A stretch of DNA of 64,000 bases from NCBI RefSeq assembly GCF_013870525.1, contig NZ_JACBXD010000007.1, positions 1 to 64,000 on the forward strand, given 5' to 3'. The DNA is from Amycolatopsis pittospori (lineage in GTDB: Bacteria > Actinomycetota > Actinomycetes > Mycobacteriales > Pseudonocardiaceae). Every line of letters begins with the position of its first letter. Positions within the stretch are counted from its first letter, which is position 1. Both the position numbers and the translations under genes were made by a program. Below, piece by piece: positions 7,592 through 15,275 of this stretch. Below the pieces are notes generated by a model. It did no database searches, was not told the DNA's origin, and worked only from the letters and a program-made list of their open reading frames with translations.

Positions 7592-9064
7592 TCAACTACG
7601 GGAAGGTTCCAGCTGGTCCGCCCGGACCCAGGTAGCGTGAAAACCGAGCGGGACACGCTGGGGCAGCAGGACCCTGGCCACGGGTCCGGCAGCGAGATCG
7701 GCGGCGTCGAAGATGTCCAGCTCCGAGCGCCCCTCGCGCTCGTCCTGGACGAAGGTCACCAGATAGCCGTCGTCGGAATCGGCGGCCGCGCCGTCGCGGG
7801 GTGCGAACGGCGCCTCACTGCCCCACCGGCCCGGACCGAACCGATGTTCGGTCTTGGAGCCGGCACGATTGTCGTAGCACACCAGGCCGTCGAACTTGAG
7901 CGTCGAATCCGGCGAGATGTGCACCGCGTAGGAAAAGCGGTTCCGGCCGCCGACCACCCTCGAGTCGACGGTCGGGAACTCGGTGTTGTCGTCGTCCAGC
8001 TGCGCTTCCAGGCACTGTCCGGTCCGCAGGTTGAACCGGTAGCGGTGCAGCGAGGCGTCCAGCCGCAGGTACGACAGCATCTTGGCGAGCGGCGTGCGCG
8101 CGTCGGCCGCCGGCTGCGGGCGCTGGACCCGGCAGACGTCGAGGACGATCTCTTCGCCCTGCTCCCAGGAGTTGACGACGTGGTAGATGTAGCACGGGCT
8201 GGCTTCGAACCAGCGGATCTGGCTACCGCTACCGTAGCGAGGCATCACCCCGAAACGACTCGGCAGCGACCGGTCGAAGAACAGCTTGTGGCGCCCGTTG
8301 CGAGCCGCCTCCATCTCCTGGACCAGCGGGAGGTCCATCAGGACGGCGTAGTTCTCGGTGATCGCCATGTCGTGCGGCAGACGCGGGCCGGGCAGTTCGA
8401 TCTCGGTCGTGTTCACGACCTTGCCGTCCGCGCTGATCACGCCGTAACGCAGGTACGGCGGCCTGGGCCCGTAGTCGAACCAGAACATCTCGCCGGTGCG
8501 CTCGTCGACCTTCGGATGCGCCATCATGTCGCCGACCAGCGTGCCCAGGAAGTCCTCGGCGCCCAGCGTCTCCAGCGAGAGCGGGTCGACCGCGTACGGC
8601 GTGCCGCACATGTACCAGGTGGCGAGCACCTGGCCGCGATGGAAGATCAGATCGGTGTTGCCGCTGTCCTTGACGTTCAGGCCGTGCGTGTTGCCGAACG
8701 GATTGCCCTTCGGCGACTCCATGACGCCCTTCCAGAGCGCCTTGCCCGCCTCGGATTCGGCCTCGAACGCCTTGGTGCGGACCCAGCGGTTGCGATAGCG
8801 GGCCTTGCCGTTCTCCAGGTGGACGGCGTGGATCATGCCGTCGCCGTCGAACCAGTGGTAGCGGCCCTCCGGCTCGAACCGGGGGTTGGGCCCGTTGCGC
8901 AGGTACACGCCGTTGAGGTCGGCGGGGATCTCGCCGATGACCTGCAGATCGCTCGCGTCGATCTCTTCGCCGACCGGGGCGTAGACGCCCATCAGGTACG
9001 GGTTGGCCTTCGGTTCACCGGTGGCCGCGGCCACCATGATCGGCTGCTCGGAGGTGCTGGCCAT
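7592..9064 (-). CDS. Carotenoid cleavage oxygenase family protein
   Basis: 490 aa; ATG at 9064 (MASTSEQPIM) is preceded by GGGGAGA and is preferred over an in-frame start 45 bp upstream. The family cleaves double bonds of carotenoids, apocarotenoids or stilbenes with non-haem iron held by four His. All four are visible: His183 (MAHPKVD), His231 (RLPHDMAI), His295 (CYIYHVVNSWE) and His476 (PLGFHATW). The propeller blades carry the usual LNGVYLRNGPNP and WFDGDGMIHA motifs. Length is normal for the family. It is divergent from the double HxlR regulator gene at 9196, with a direct repeat between them, so expression is probably controlled by that regulator. No carotenoid synthesis genes are in the window. 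Substrate unknown. Confidence 0.93.
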   Translation of the reverse strand: MASTSEQPIMVAAATGEPKANPYLMGVYAPVGEEIDASDLQVIGEIPADLNGVYLRNGPNPRFEPEGRYHWFDGDGMIHAVHLENGKARYRNRWVRTKAFEAESEAGKALWKGVMESPKGNPFGNTHGLNVKDSGNTDLIFHRGQVLATWYMCGTPYAVDPLSLETLGAEDFLGTLVGDMMAHPKVDERTGEMFWFDYGPRPPYLRYGVISADGKVVNTTEIELPGPRLPHDMAITENYAVLMDLPLVQEMEAARNGRHKLFFDRSLPSRFGVMPRYGSGSQIRWFEASPCYIYHVVNSWEQGEEIVLDVCRVQRPQPAADARTPLAKMLSYLRLDASLHRYRFNLRTGQCLEAQLDDDNTEFPTVDSRVVGGRNRFSYAVHISPDSTLKFDGLVCYDNRAGSKTEHRFGPGRWGSEAPFAPRDGAAADSDDGYLVTFVQDEREGRSELDIFDAADLAAGPVARVLLPQRVPLGFHATWVRADQLEPSRS

Positions 9065-9117
9065 CGGTTCTCCCCGGGTTGGTTCGCGTTGACCGATTGG
9101 CTGAGACACTATGATTT

Positions 9118-9157
9118 CTGTAGTCAGCTGTCAAGAGACTTCGTTTGCTGTAGTCAG
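9118..9157. promoter_or_regulatory. Direct repeat in the oxygenase/HxlR divergent promoter
   Basis: CTGTAGTCAG occurs at 9118-9127 and again at 9148-9157, exactly 30 bp apart, between the two divergent starts (9064 and 9196). The spacing puts both copies on the same DNA face. The segment is also the most AT-rich part of the gap. I infer binding sites for the neighbouring double-headed HxlR protein. Confidence 0.55.
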
Positions 9158-9195
9158 TAGTACGCTGACCGCGACACCACTTGAGGGGGACGTAC

Positions 9196-10161
9196 GTGAC
9201 AGAGGCGACCGCGCACCGCGTGAGGCCGGCGGGCGACCCGCTGCGCCGGGCCCTCGAACTGCTCGGCGACCAGTGGACCCTGCTGATCCTGCAGAGCCTC
9301 TTCCTCCGCTTCCGCCGCTACGAGGAACTCCGGCTGCGTCTCGGCATCTCCCCCACCGCGTTGTCCGGACGGCTGCGCGAGATGGTCGACGCGGGCATGC
9401 TCGTCCGCACGCCGTACCGCGACGCGCGCCGCACCCGGCACGAATACCGGCTCACCGAACGCGGGCTGGAACTGTGGCCACTGCTGATCTCGATCTGGGC
9501 CTGGGAACGGGAATGGGTCGAGGGACGGCGCGCCGTCCTGCCGACGCTGATCCATCTGGACTGCGAACTGGCCACCTCGGCGCCCCTCGGCTGCGCTTCC
9601 TGCGAACGCCGCGTCGACGCCCGCGACATCCGCGCGCGGCGGCTCGACGACACCGGCGTCGTCGAAGCGACGGCGACGAAACGCTTCCGCCGCAAGGACG
9701 CCGAGTCCCTGGCGGGCGATCCGCTGATGTTCTTCCCCGACACCATGGAACTCCTGGGCGACCGCTGGTCGACCGGACTCGTGGTGAGCGCGCTGCTCGG
9801 GGCGCGGCACTTCTCGGAGTTCGAACGGGAACTCGGCATCGGCCCCAGCGTGCTCTCGGGCAGGCTGTCGAAACTCGTCGACGTCGGCGTACTGCGGACG
9901 GGAGCCGCGAAGACCCGCACCGACGCGCACGACTACCGGCTGACGGCGAAAGGCCTCGCGTTCTTCCCCGCGCTGGCCTTCATCGCCGAGTGGTCCCGTG
10001 GCTTCGAGACCCCCGGGCAGGCACCGGACATCACGCTGGACCACGTCGACTGCGGCAACCGGCTGAAGCCGATCCTGCTGTGCGACCACTGCTGGCGGCC
10101 CTTGCTGCGGAACCGCGTACGGTTCGGCGGTCCGGTCCAGCCGCCGGAGCCGCCCAGGTGA
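9196..10161 (+). CDS. Tandem-domain HxlR/MarR-type winged-helix regulator
   Basis: 321 aa from GTG at 9196, six bases after GAGGGGG. It is an internal duplication of the approximately 110-aa HxlR domain. Module 1 spans about 14-110 (LRRALELLGDQWTLLILQSL, GISPTALSGRLREMVDAGML) and module 2 about 180-270 (TMELLGDRWSTGLVVSALLG, GIGPSVLSGRLSKLVDVGVL). Each module ends with the same small motif, HxDC-x9-CxxC: His120, Cys123, Cys133, Cys136, and His283, Cys286, Cys296, Cys299. These look like metal sites. HxlR proteins normally dimerise, so this chain may act as a built-in dimer. It is divergent from the carotenoid oxygenase and probably regulates it. Confidence 0.88.
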   Translation: MTEATAHRVRPAGDPLRRALELLGDQWTLLILQSLFLRFRRYEELRLRLGISPTALSGRLREMVDAGMLVRTPYRDARRTRHEYRLTERGLELWPLLISIWAWEREWVEGRRAVLPTLIHLDCELATSAPLGCASCERRVDARDIRARRLDDTGVVEATATKRFRRKDAESLAGDPLMFFPDTMELLGDRWSTGLVVSALLGARHFSEFERELGIGPSVLSGRLSKLVDVGVLRTGAAKTRTDAHDYRLTAKGLAFFPALAFIAEWSRGFETPGQAPDITLDHVDCGNRLKPILLCDHCWRPLLRNRVRFGGPVQPPEPPR

Positions 10162-10237
10162 GGAAAATCGACTCGCCAACCGGGGTGGTTCCTGACAGGC
10201 TGAGGACTTGTCACATGTCGTCACCTCGGAGGTAGCA

Positions 10238-10426
10238 ATGACTGAACCGGCACCGTCCCCAGCGGATGGCGAAGAGGACGACACCAAGCGCAAGTTCCGC
10301 GAAGCGTTGGAGCGCAAGCAGGCACAGGCGCGCTCCGGCTCGGCCCACGAGAACGCCGGCGGCAAGAACCTGCACGCTCACGGCCCGGCCGCGAACAAGC
10401 GCACCTTCCGTCGCAAGAGCGGCTGA
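10238..10426 (+). CDS. DUF5302 family small protein
   Basis: 62 aa, with GGAGG five bases before the ATG at 10238. The sequence is highly charged and contains no hydrophobic segment. It carries the DUF5302 hallmarks: DDTKRKFREALERKQAQ near the N terminus and HGPAANKRTFRRKSG at the C terminus. The family is confined to actinobacteria and has no known function. An in-frame upstream start exists but lacks a ribosome-binding site. It sits 76 bp after the HxlR gene and is followed at once by a strong palindrome, so it is probably a short transcription unit of its own. Confidence 0.85.
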   Translation: MTEPAPSPADGEEDDTKRKFREALERKQAQARSGSAHENAGGKNLHAHGPAANKRTFRRKSG

Positions 10427-10443
10427 GTCCCGGCCCCCGCGTG

Positions 10444-10494
10444 CTATGAACGGCCCGTTACTTGCAAATTTTGCAAGTAACGGGCCGTTCATAG
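10444..10494. terminator. Perfect 51-bp palindrome, bidirectional terminator
   Basis: The 25-nt arm 10444-10468 (CTATGAACGGCCCGTTACTT then GCAAA) is an exact reverse complement of 10470-10494, with a single T at the centre. It lies between the convergent DUF5302 and valine dehydrogenase genes. Its length and perfection exceed what termination needs, which suggests a member of a repeat family. Confidence 0.75.
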
Positions 10495-10522
10495 CGTTCA
10501 GGGACCTGCGAGACAGGGCCGA

Positions 10523-11593
10523 TTACACGGTCAGGATCGATCGCAGGCCGCCGACCTCGGCCATCCGGCGTTCCGCGAGCCTGTCGGCCGCGGTCGCCGG
10601 GGGCACGCCGTCGGCCTTGGCCAGCGCGAACACCGCCTTGGTGGTGTCGAAGATGGCCGTGGTCTTGCGCTTCGCGCGCGCGAAGTCGAAGCCGTGCCGC
10701 TCGTCGTCGACCTGGATCACGCCACCGGCGTTGACCAGGTAGTCCGGCGCGAAGAGGATGCCGCGGTCGTCGAGTTGCTTGCCGACGCCGGGGTGCGCGA
10801 GCTGGTTGTTGGCCGCGCCGCACACGATCTTGGTGCGGAGCGTGGCGACGGTCTCGTCGGTGAGCACGCCGCCCAGCGCGCACGGCGCGAAGACGTCGAG
10901 TTCGGTGCGGATCAGCGTGTCGAGGTCTTCGACGACCTCGACGGCGGGGTATGCCGCGCGGGTGCGTTCGATCGCCGCGGGCGAGACGTCGGTGATGACC
11001 ACCTGCGCGCCCGCTTCGATCAGGTGCCCCACGAGGATGTGCCCGACCTTGCCGACCCCGGCGACGCCGACCTTGCGACCGGCGAGGTCCGGGACACCCC
11101 AGACGGCGTCGGCGGAGGCGCGCATGCCCTGGTAGGTGCCGAAGGCGGTGAGGACCGAGGAGTCACCCGCGCCGCCGTTCTCCGGCGAGCGGCCGGTGAC
11201 GAACTCCGACTCGCGGGCGACGATGTCCATGTCCTCGACGTAGGTGCCGACGTCGCAGGCGGTGATGTAGCGGCCGCCCAGCGACTGGACGAACCGGCCG
11301 AAGGCGCGCAGCAGCGCCTCGGTCTTGTGCTTGTGGGGGTCGCCGATGATGACGGCCTTGCCGCCACCGAGGTCGAGCCCGGCGAGCGCGTTCTTGTAGG
11401 CCATCCCCTTCGACAGCGCGAGGACGTCGGCGAGCGCCGCGTCCTCGGACTCGTAGGGGTAGAACCGGGTTCCGCCGAGCGACGGCCCCAGCGCCGTCGA
11501 GTAGATCCCGATGATGGCCTTCAGGCCGGTGGCCTGGTCCTGGCAGAAGACGACCTGTTCATGGCCGGTACCTTGGCCGAACACTTCGGTCAC
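10523..11593 (-). CDS. vdh: Leucine/valine dehydrogenase (Glu/Leu/Phe/Val family)
   Basis: 356 aa. Oxidative deamination of branched-chain amino acids to 2-oxo acids with NAD+. The catalytic region is [22 protein letters not shown], with Lys67 and Lys79 at the substrate and catalytic positions of leucine dehydrogenase. The Rossmann domain starts at [13 protein letters not shown] (about 173). Length fits the family exactly. In actinomycetes this gene feeds branched-chain precursors for fatty acids and polyketides. It lies 120 bp downstream of the kynureninase gene on the same strand and could be a weak read-through partner of that operon, but no shared function is obvious. Confidence 0.93.
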   Translation of the reverse strand: MTEVFGQGTGHEQVVFCQDQATGLKAIIGIYSTALGPSLGGTRFYPYESEDAALADVLALSKGMAYKNALAGLDLGGGKAVIIGDPHKHKTEALLRAFGRFVQSLGGRYITACDVGTYVEDMDIVARESEFVTGRSPENGGAGDSSVLTAFGTYQGMRASADAVWGVPDLAGRKVGVAGVGKVGHILVGHLIEAGAQVVITDVSPAAIERTRAAYPAVEVVEDLDTLIRTELDVFAPCALGGVLTDETVATLRTKIVCGAANNQLAHPGVGKQLDDRGILFAPDYLVNAGGVIQVDDERHGFDFARAKRKTTAIFDTTKAVFALAKADGVPPATAADRLAERRMAEVGGLRSILTV

Positions 11594-11713
11594 TGTGGTG
11601 ACTCCTTGTCACTGGAGTGCACGCCGCTTGTGGCGGACGTGCGGAGTTCCTGGATCAAGGCACGAGCCTCCGCACGAAGGTCATCCGGCGGCGACGGTGC
11701 CACACCCCGCAAT

Positions 11714-12904
11714 CTAGCGGACGATCTCGTCCAGGGTGCGGAGTGCGGAATCGAGTTGACCGTCGGACAGATAAGGGGCCGGGCCGAACCTCAGGTACGA
11801 GCCGCGGCTGTCGGTCCGGACCCCGCGTTCGGCGAGGGCGGCCTGCAGCGCTCCGGCGTTCGCGCACTTCAGCGACAGGAAGCCGCCGATACGGTCCAGC
11901 GGCGTCTCCCGGTCCCGGGTGATGACGTCTTCGGGCAGGCCGAGCTTGTCGAAGCCCTCGGCCAGGAAGCCGACCTGGTGTTGCGAGACCTCCCGCAGGA
12001 ACTGGGGTGTGAGTCCTTGTTCGGCGAAGAACCGGAAGACGCGCGCGCCGCGGTAGTGACTCGTCGGGTCGTAGGTCGCGCCGGCGAACCTGTCCGATCC
12101 GGAAGCGTAGGCGACTTCGCCGGGACGGCGCTCGTCCGCGAGCGCGCCGAACTCGGCGTACCAGCCGGTGACGACCGGCCTCAGTTCCTGCGCGTGCGCG
12201 GGCATGCGCAGGAAGCAGTTGCCCTCGCCGAGCTGGAGGTACTTGTAGCCGCCGCCGAGCACCCAGGCGTTGGTGAGCCCGAGGTCGTGCAACGCGAACG
12301 GGACGACGCCGAGCGCGTGGTAGGCGTCGACGACGAGGTTCACCGACTTCTTTAGGCAGTCGTCGGCGAGGTGCGCCAGCCCCGGCACCAGCCGGGAGGT
12401 CTCGAACAACACGGCCGAGACGAGTACGGCGGCGGTGTCCTCGGTGACCTCGGCGGCGACGCGTTCGGCCAGCGTGGAGACCGGCGACGCGGGGACGCGG
12501 ACCACCTCGACGCCCTCTTCGGCCAGCCGCGCCAGCTGACGGCGCAGCGTGTGGAACTCGCCGTCGGTGGTGACGATCCGGGGGCGCCCGCGCAGGTCCA
12601 TCGCCGACAGGAAGCGGATCACCAGATCGTGGGTGCTGGCGCCGAGCGCGATGCCACCGTGCGGGTCACCGAGCAGGGCACGGAACCCGGCCCGCATCTC
12701 TTCGGCCTTCTCGAACGCCCGCTCCCACTTCGTGTCGACCTCTTCGGCCGCGTCCGCGAAGGCTTCGAGAAGGCCCTCCTCCGCGACGTCCGGCCAGGCC
12801 TGGTGGGAGTGCCCGGTCAGCAGGATCCGGTCCGCCACACCGAATTTCGTGTAGTGCTCCGCGAGCGCGTTGGGGCCGCGGCGAAGCGAGTCGAGGTCGG
12901 TCAA
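11714..12904 (-). CDS. kynU: Kynureninase-like PLP enzyme
   Basis: 396 aa. Predicted to hydrolyse kynurenine to anthranilate and alanine. The start is a TTG at 12904 that overlaps the stop of the dioxygenase gene (TTGA), giving the N terminus MTDLDSLRRGPNALAEHY. The aminotransferase class V fold is clear: VDAYHALGVVPFALHDLG supplies Asp193 and His196 near the cofactor, and LGGGYKYLQLGEGNC carries the PLP lysine Lys221. This matches the kynureninase pattern (DxAH-x-x-G and SYKY). It follows tryptophan 2,3-dioxygenase directly, which strongly supports the assignment. No kynurenine 3-monooxygenase is in the window, so anthranilate is the expected product. Confidence 0.88.
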   Translation of the reverse strand: MTDLDSLRRGPNALAEHYTKFGVADRILLTGHSHQAWPDVAEEGLLEAFADAAEEVDTKWERAFEKAEEMRAGFRALLGDPHGGIALGASTHDLVIRFLSAMDLRGRPRIVTTDGEFHTLRRQLARLAEEGVEVVRVPASPVSTLAERVAAEVTEDTAAVLVSAVLFETSRLVPGLAHLADDCLKKSVNLVVDAYHALGVVPFALHDLGLTNAWVLGGGYKYLQLGEGNCFLRMPAHAQELRPVVTGWYAEFGALADERRPGEVAYASGSDRFAGATYDPTSHYRGARVFRFFAEQGLTPQFLREVSQHQVGFLAEGFDKLGLPEDVITRDRETPLDRIGGFLSLKCANAGALQAALAERGVRTDSRGSYLRFGPAPYLSDGQLDSALRTLDEIVR

Positions 12905-13683
12905 AGTCGGCTCCGCACCGCCCAGAGGTCCGGGAACATCGGGTTGAAAAGCGTCGTACGCAGGTAGGAAGCGCCCGACGAACCCCCCGTCCCGGTCTTG
13001 TCTCCGATGGTGCGCTCGACCATCTTCACGTGCCGATACCGCCACTCCTGCATCCCTTCGTCCAGGTCGACCAGGTGCTCCGCCACCACTGACGGCCCTG
13101 TGTCATCGCGATAAACCTGCAGCAGAACCTCTTGGAGCGCTGGAGAGGGTTCGAGTGGCTTGGTGACGTCGCGCCCTGTCGGGACGGCGTACTCCTTCAC
13201 GGCGAGATACGTGACGAAGGAGTCGAAGAGCGAGGGCTTGGCCATCGCGCCGGCGATCCGGGCACGCTGTTCACCGCCTTCGGGATAATGCGCGAACACC
13301 CGCTCGTCCCGGCGGCCGAGCACGGCCTCGAGTTCGCGGAATTGAGCCGACTGGAACCCGCTCGAAGCGTCGAGTCGCGCACGGAAACTGGTGAACTGGC
13401 TCGGAGTCATCGTCTCGAGCACATCGATCTGCGCGACCACCACCTTGAAGATAGTCAGAATCCGCCTCAGCGTGCGGATGGCGTGAGCGGTGTTACCCGC
13501 CTCGAGTTGCTCCTGCAGGTAAAGCGCCTCGTGGAGAACTTGTTTGAACCAAAGTTCATACACTTGGTGGATCACGATGAAGAGCAGTTCATCGTGTTCA
13601 TCGGACCGCGGGTGCTGTGCGTCGAGCAATTCGTCCAGCGAAAGGTAGGACGTGTAACTCAATGCCGCCTGGGTGTCGTTCAT
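12901..13683 (-). CDS. kynA: Tryptophan 2,3-dioxygenase
   Basis: 260 aa haem enzyme that opens the indole ring of L-tryptophan to N-formylkynurenine. The proximal haem ligand is His218 in EWRYRHVKMVERTIG. Substrate-site residues of the family are present: His39 (FIVIHQVYELWFKQ), Arg101 (FTSFRARLDASSGFQS) and Thr232 (GTGGSSG). The gene overlaps the PaaX gene upstream by ATGA (13680-13683) and the kynureninase downstream, so the three are translationally coupled. Length is slightly shorter than the proteobacterial enzymes, as usual in actinobacteria. Confidence 0.96.
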   Translation of the reverse strand: MNDTQAALSYTSYLSLDELLDAQHPRSDEHDELLFIVIHQVYELWFKQVLHEALYLQEQLEAGNTAHAIRTLRRILTIFKVVVAQIDVLETMTPSQFTSFRARLDASSGFQSAQFRELEAVLGRRDERVFAHYPEGGEQRARIAGAMAKPSLFDSFVTYLAVKEYAVPTGRDVTKPLEPSPALQEVLLQVYRDDTGPSVVAEHLVDLDEGMQEWRYRHVKMVERTIGDKTGTGGSSGASYLRTTLFNPMFPDLWAVRSRL

Positions 13684-14501
13684 GGTTCTGTCACCTCGTC
13701 GAAGTGGCGCTGTGCCGCCGGGGCAAGTGCCTGGTAAAGATCATGGAACAGCTCGACCGCGGCCGCCCGGCTCGGCGGAGCCGGCACCAGCCCGACCGGG
13801 AGTTCCGGGTCGAGCGACGGGAAGGCGCGGAAGGTGTGCGTCAGCCAGGTTCGGACCTGGAACGCCTCGGCGTCAGGCAGGTCGCCTGAATATCCGCCGA
13901 AATCTCGGACGAACGCGTCGTAGCTCGCGGCGAGGCCGTCGAGGTTCCAGGCGCGGCCGGCGAACCGCTGGACGTCGAGTCCCGCGGACGGTTTACCCAG
14001 CATCAGCCCGGCGTACTCGGAGACGTCGAGTTCGGCCAGCAGGGTGAGCACCTCCGCCTCGCGGTCGTGCGGGGCGATCCAGGTGCCGTCCTGCACCGGG
14101 CCGAAGCCGAGGAAACGCAGCCGGCGGACCAGCCGTTCCCGAGCCTGGCGACGGCTCTCCGGGATGCTCTGCCACAGGACGGTCCACTCGCCGATCTCGC
14201 GATCGCGTCTGCCGAGGGAGAAGATCCGGCGGTCGCCGTCCTCCAGCAGCGCGATCGTGCGGCGGGTCAGCGAGTAGTGGACGAGCCTGCCCGCCTTGTG
14301 TCTCGCGAGCAGGTCGCGCCGGGCGAGCCTGGCCAGCGCGATCCGCGCGGCGCCGTCGGAGAAGCCCAACCCGGCCAGCACGCCGACCAGGCCACCGGAC
14401 CAGACACGACGGCTTTCGCGCGGCGCCACGTAGGTGCCGAGCAGGGTCATCACCAGTTCCTGGGGACCTGGGTCGCCGTGGAGCGGGGCCGATTCGGGCA
14501 T
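13680..14501 (-). CDS. PaaX family transcriptional regulator
   Basis: 273 aa from ATG at 14501. N-terminal winged helix (QELVMTLLGTYVAPRESRRVWSGGLVGVLAGLGFSDGAARIALARLARRDLL, about 14-65), then the PaaX central domain (LEDGDRRIFSLGRRDREIGEWTVLWQSIPESRRQARERLVRRLRFLGFGPVQDGTWIAPHDR) and C-terminal domain. PaaX proteins repress aromatic acid catabolism and respond to aryl-CoA thioesters. It heads the kynA-kynU operon and is divergent from the creatininase/CoA-ligase operon. I infer it senses an aryl-CoA such as anthraniloyl-CoA and controls both directions through the palindrome at 14515-14538. That would be substrate induction by a pathway intermediate. Confidence 0.88.
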   Translation of the reverse strand: MPESAPLHGDPGPQELVMTLLGTYVAPRESRRVWSGGLVGVLAGLGFSDGAARIALARLARRDLLARHKAGRLVHYSLTRRTIALLEDGDRRIFSLGRRDREIGEWTVLWQSIPESRRQARERLVRRLRFLGFGPVQDGTWIAPHDREAEVLTLLAELDVSEYAGLMLGKPSAGLDVQRFAGRAWNLDGLAASYDAFVRDFGGYSGDLPDAEAFQVRTWLTHTFRAFPSLDPELPVGLVPAPPSRAAAVELFHDLYQALAPAAQRHFDEVTEP

Positions 14502-14514
14502 GAGCGCAACTCTA

Positions 14515-14538
14515 TACACCTCAGGCCGCTGCGGTGTA
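14515..14538. promoter_or_regulatory. Candidate PaaX operator
   Basis: TACACC (14515-14520) and GGTGTA (14533-14538) form an inverted repeat with a 12-bp spacer in the 48-bp gap between the divergent PaaX and creatininase starts. Its position over both promoters fits a repressor site. The link to PaaX is inference from position. Confidence 0.5.
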
Positions 14539-14549
14539 GCTTGATTCGA

Positions 14550-15275
14550 GTGACGTACTTCGCGGATTTGAGCTCGCGCCAGGTCGCCGCGCTGGCGTCC
14601 AGTGAGCGAGTACCCGTGCTGCTCCTGCCGGTGGGCGCCGTCGAACCGCACGGACCGCACGCCCCGCTGGGCACCGATCCCCTGATCTCGCGGGGAATGT
14701 GCGAACGGGCCGCCGCGCGGCTGGCCGGTGACCCCGGCGTGCGGGTGCTGATCCTGCCCGAGGTTCCCTACGGCGTGACGCGGTTCGCGGCCGGGTTCGC
14801 GGGCGGGATCTCGATAGGCGAGGAAACCCTGCACGCGCTCCTGACCGACATCTGCGGCGCGCTCGCCGAGCAGGGGTTGACGAGGATCCTGCTGGTCAAC
14901 AACCACTTCGAGCCGGCACATCTGGCGGTACTGCGTCGCGTGGCGGAGACCGACGGCGTCGGCCTCGTCGACCTGGTCCGACGCCGGTACGCGGCGCGGC
15001 TCACCGACGAGTTCCGTTCCGGGGAATGCCACGCCGGGCAGTACGAGACGTCGCTGGTGCTGGCCGACCGGCCGGATCTGGTCGACGCCGTCGTCCAGCG
15101 TGATCTGCCGCCGGTCCACGTCGACCTGGCGCGTGGCGGGGTCACCGACTTCGCCTCGGCCGGGATGACCGAGGCCTACTGCGGCACCCCCGCCCAGGCG
15201 ACCGCCGAGGAAGGCGAGAAGACCTTCTCCGTGCTCGCCGACATCCTGGTCGAAGCGATCCGGGAGCTGGCATGA
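14550..15275 (+). CDS. Creatininase family amidohydrolase, candidate N-formylkynurenine formamidase
   Basis: 241 aa from GTG at 14550. All five dinuclear metal ligands of creatininase are kept with matching spacing: Glu32 and His34 (GAVEPHGPHAPLGTD), Asp43, His119 and Glu121 (VNNHFEPAH). ECHAGQYETS (His161, Glu166) supplies further active-site residues. The family hydrolyses amides and includes the archaeal deformylase ArfB, which removes a formyl group from a formamide. The gene is divergent from tryptophan dioxygenase and kynureninase, and no conventional kynurenine formamidase gene is nearby. I infer that it deformylates N-formylkynurenine. Another amide substrate is possible. It is coupled to the CoA ligase gene by ATGA. 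Confidence 0.85.
   Translation: MTYFADLSSRQVAALASSERVPVLLLPVGAVEPHGPHAPLGTDPLISRGMCERAAARLAGDPGVRVLILPEVPYGVTRFAAGFAGGISIGEETLHALLTDICGALAEQGLTRILLVNNHFEPAHLAVLRRVAETDGVGLVDLVRRRYAARLTDEFRSGECHAGQYETSLVLADRPDLVDAVVQRDLPPVHVDLARGGVTDFASAGMTEAYCGTPAQATAEEGEKTFSVLADILVEAIRELA

Noticed and set aside
10523-14501. Valine dehydrogenase as part of the tryptophan operon
   Set aside because: There is a 120-bp gap, no coupling and no biochemical link, so it is treated as separate.
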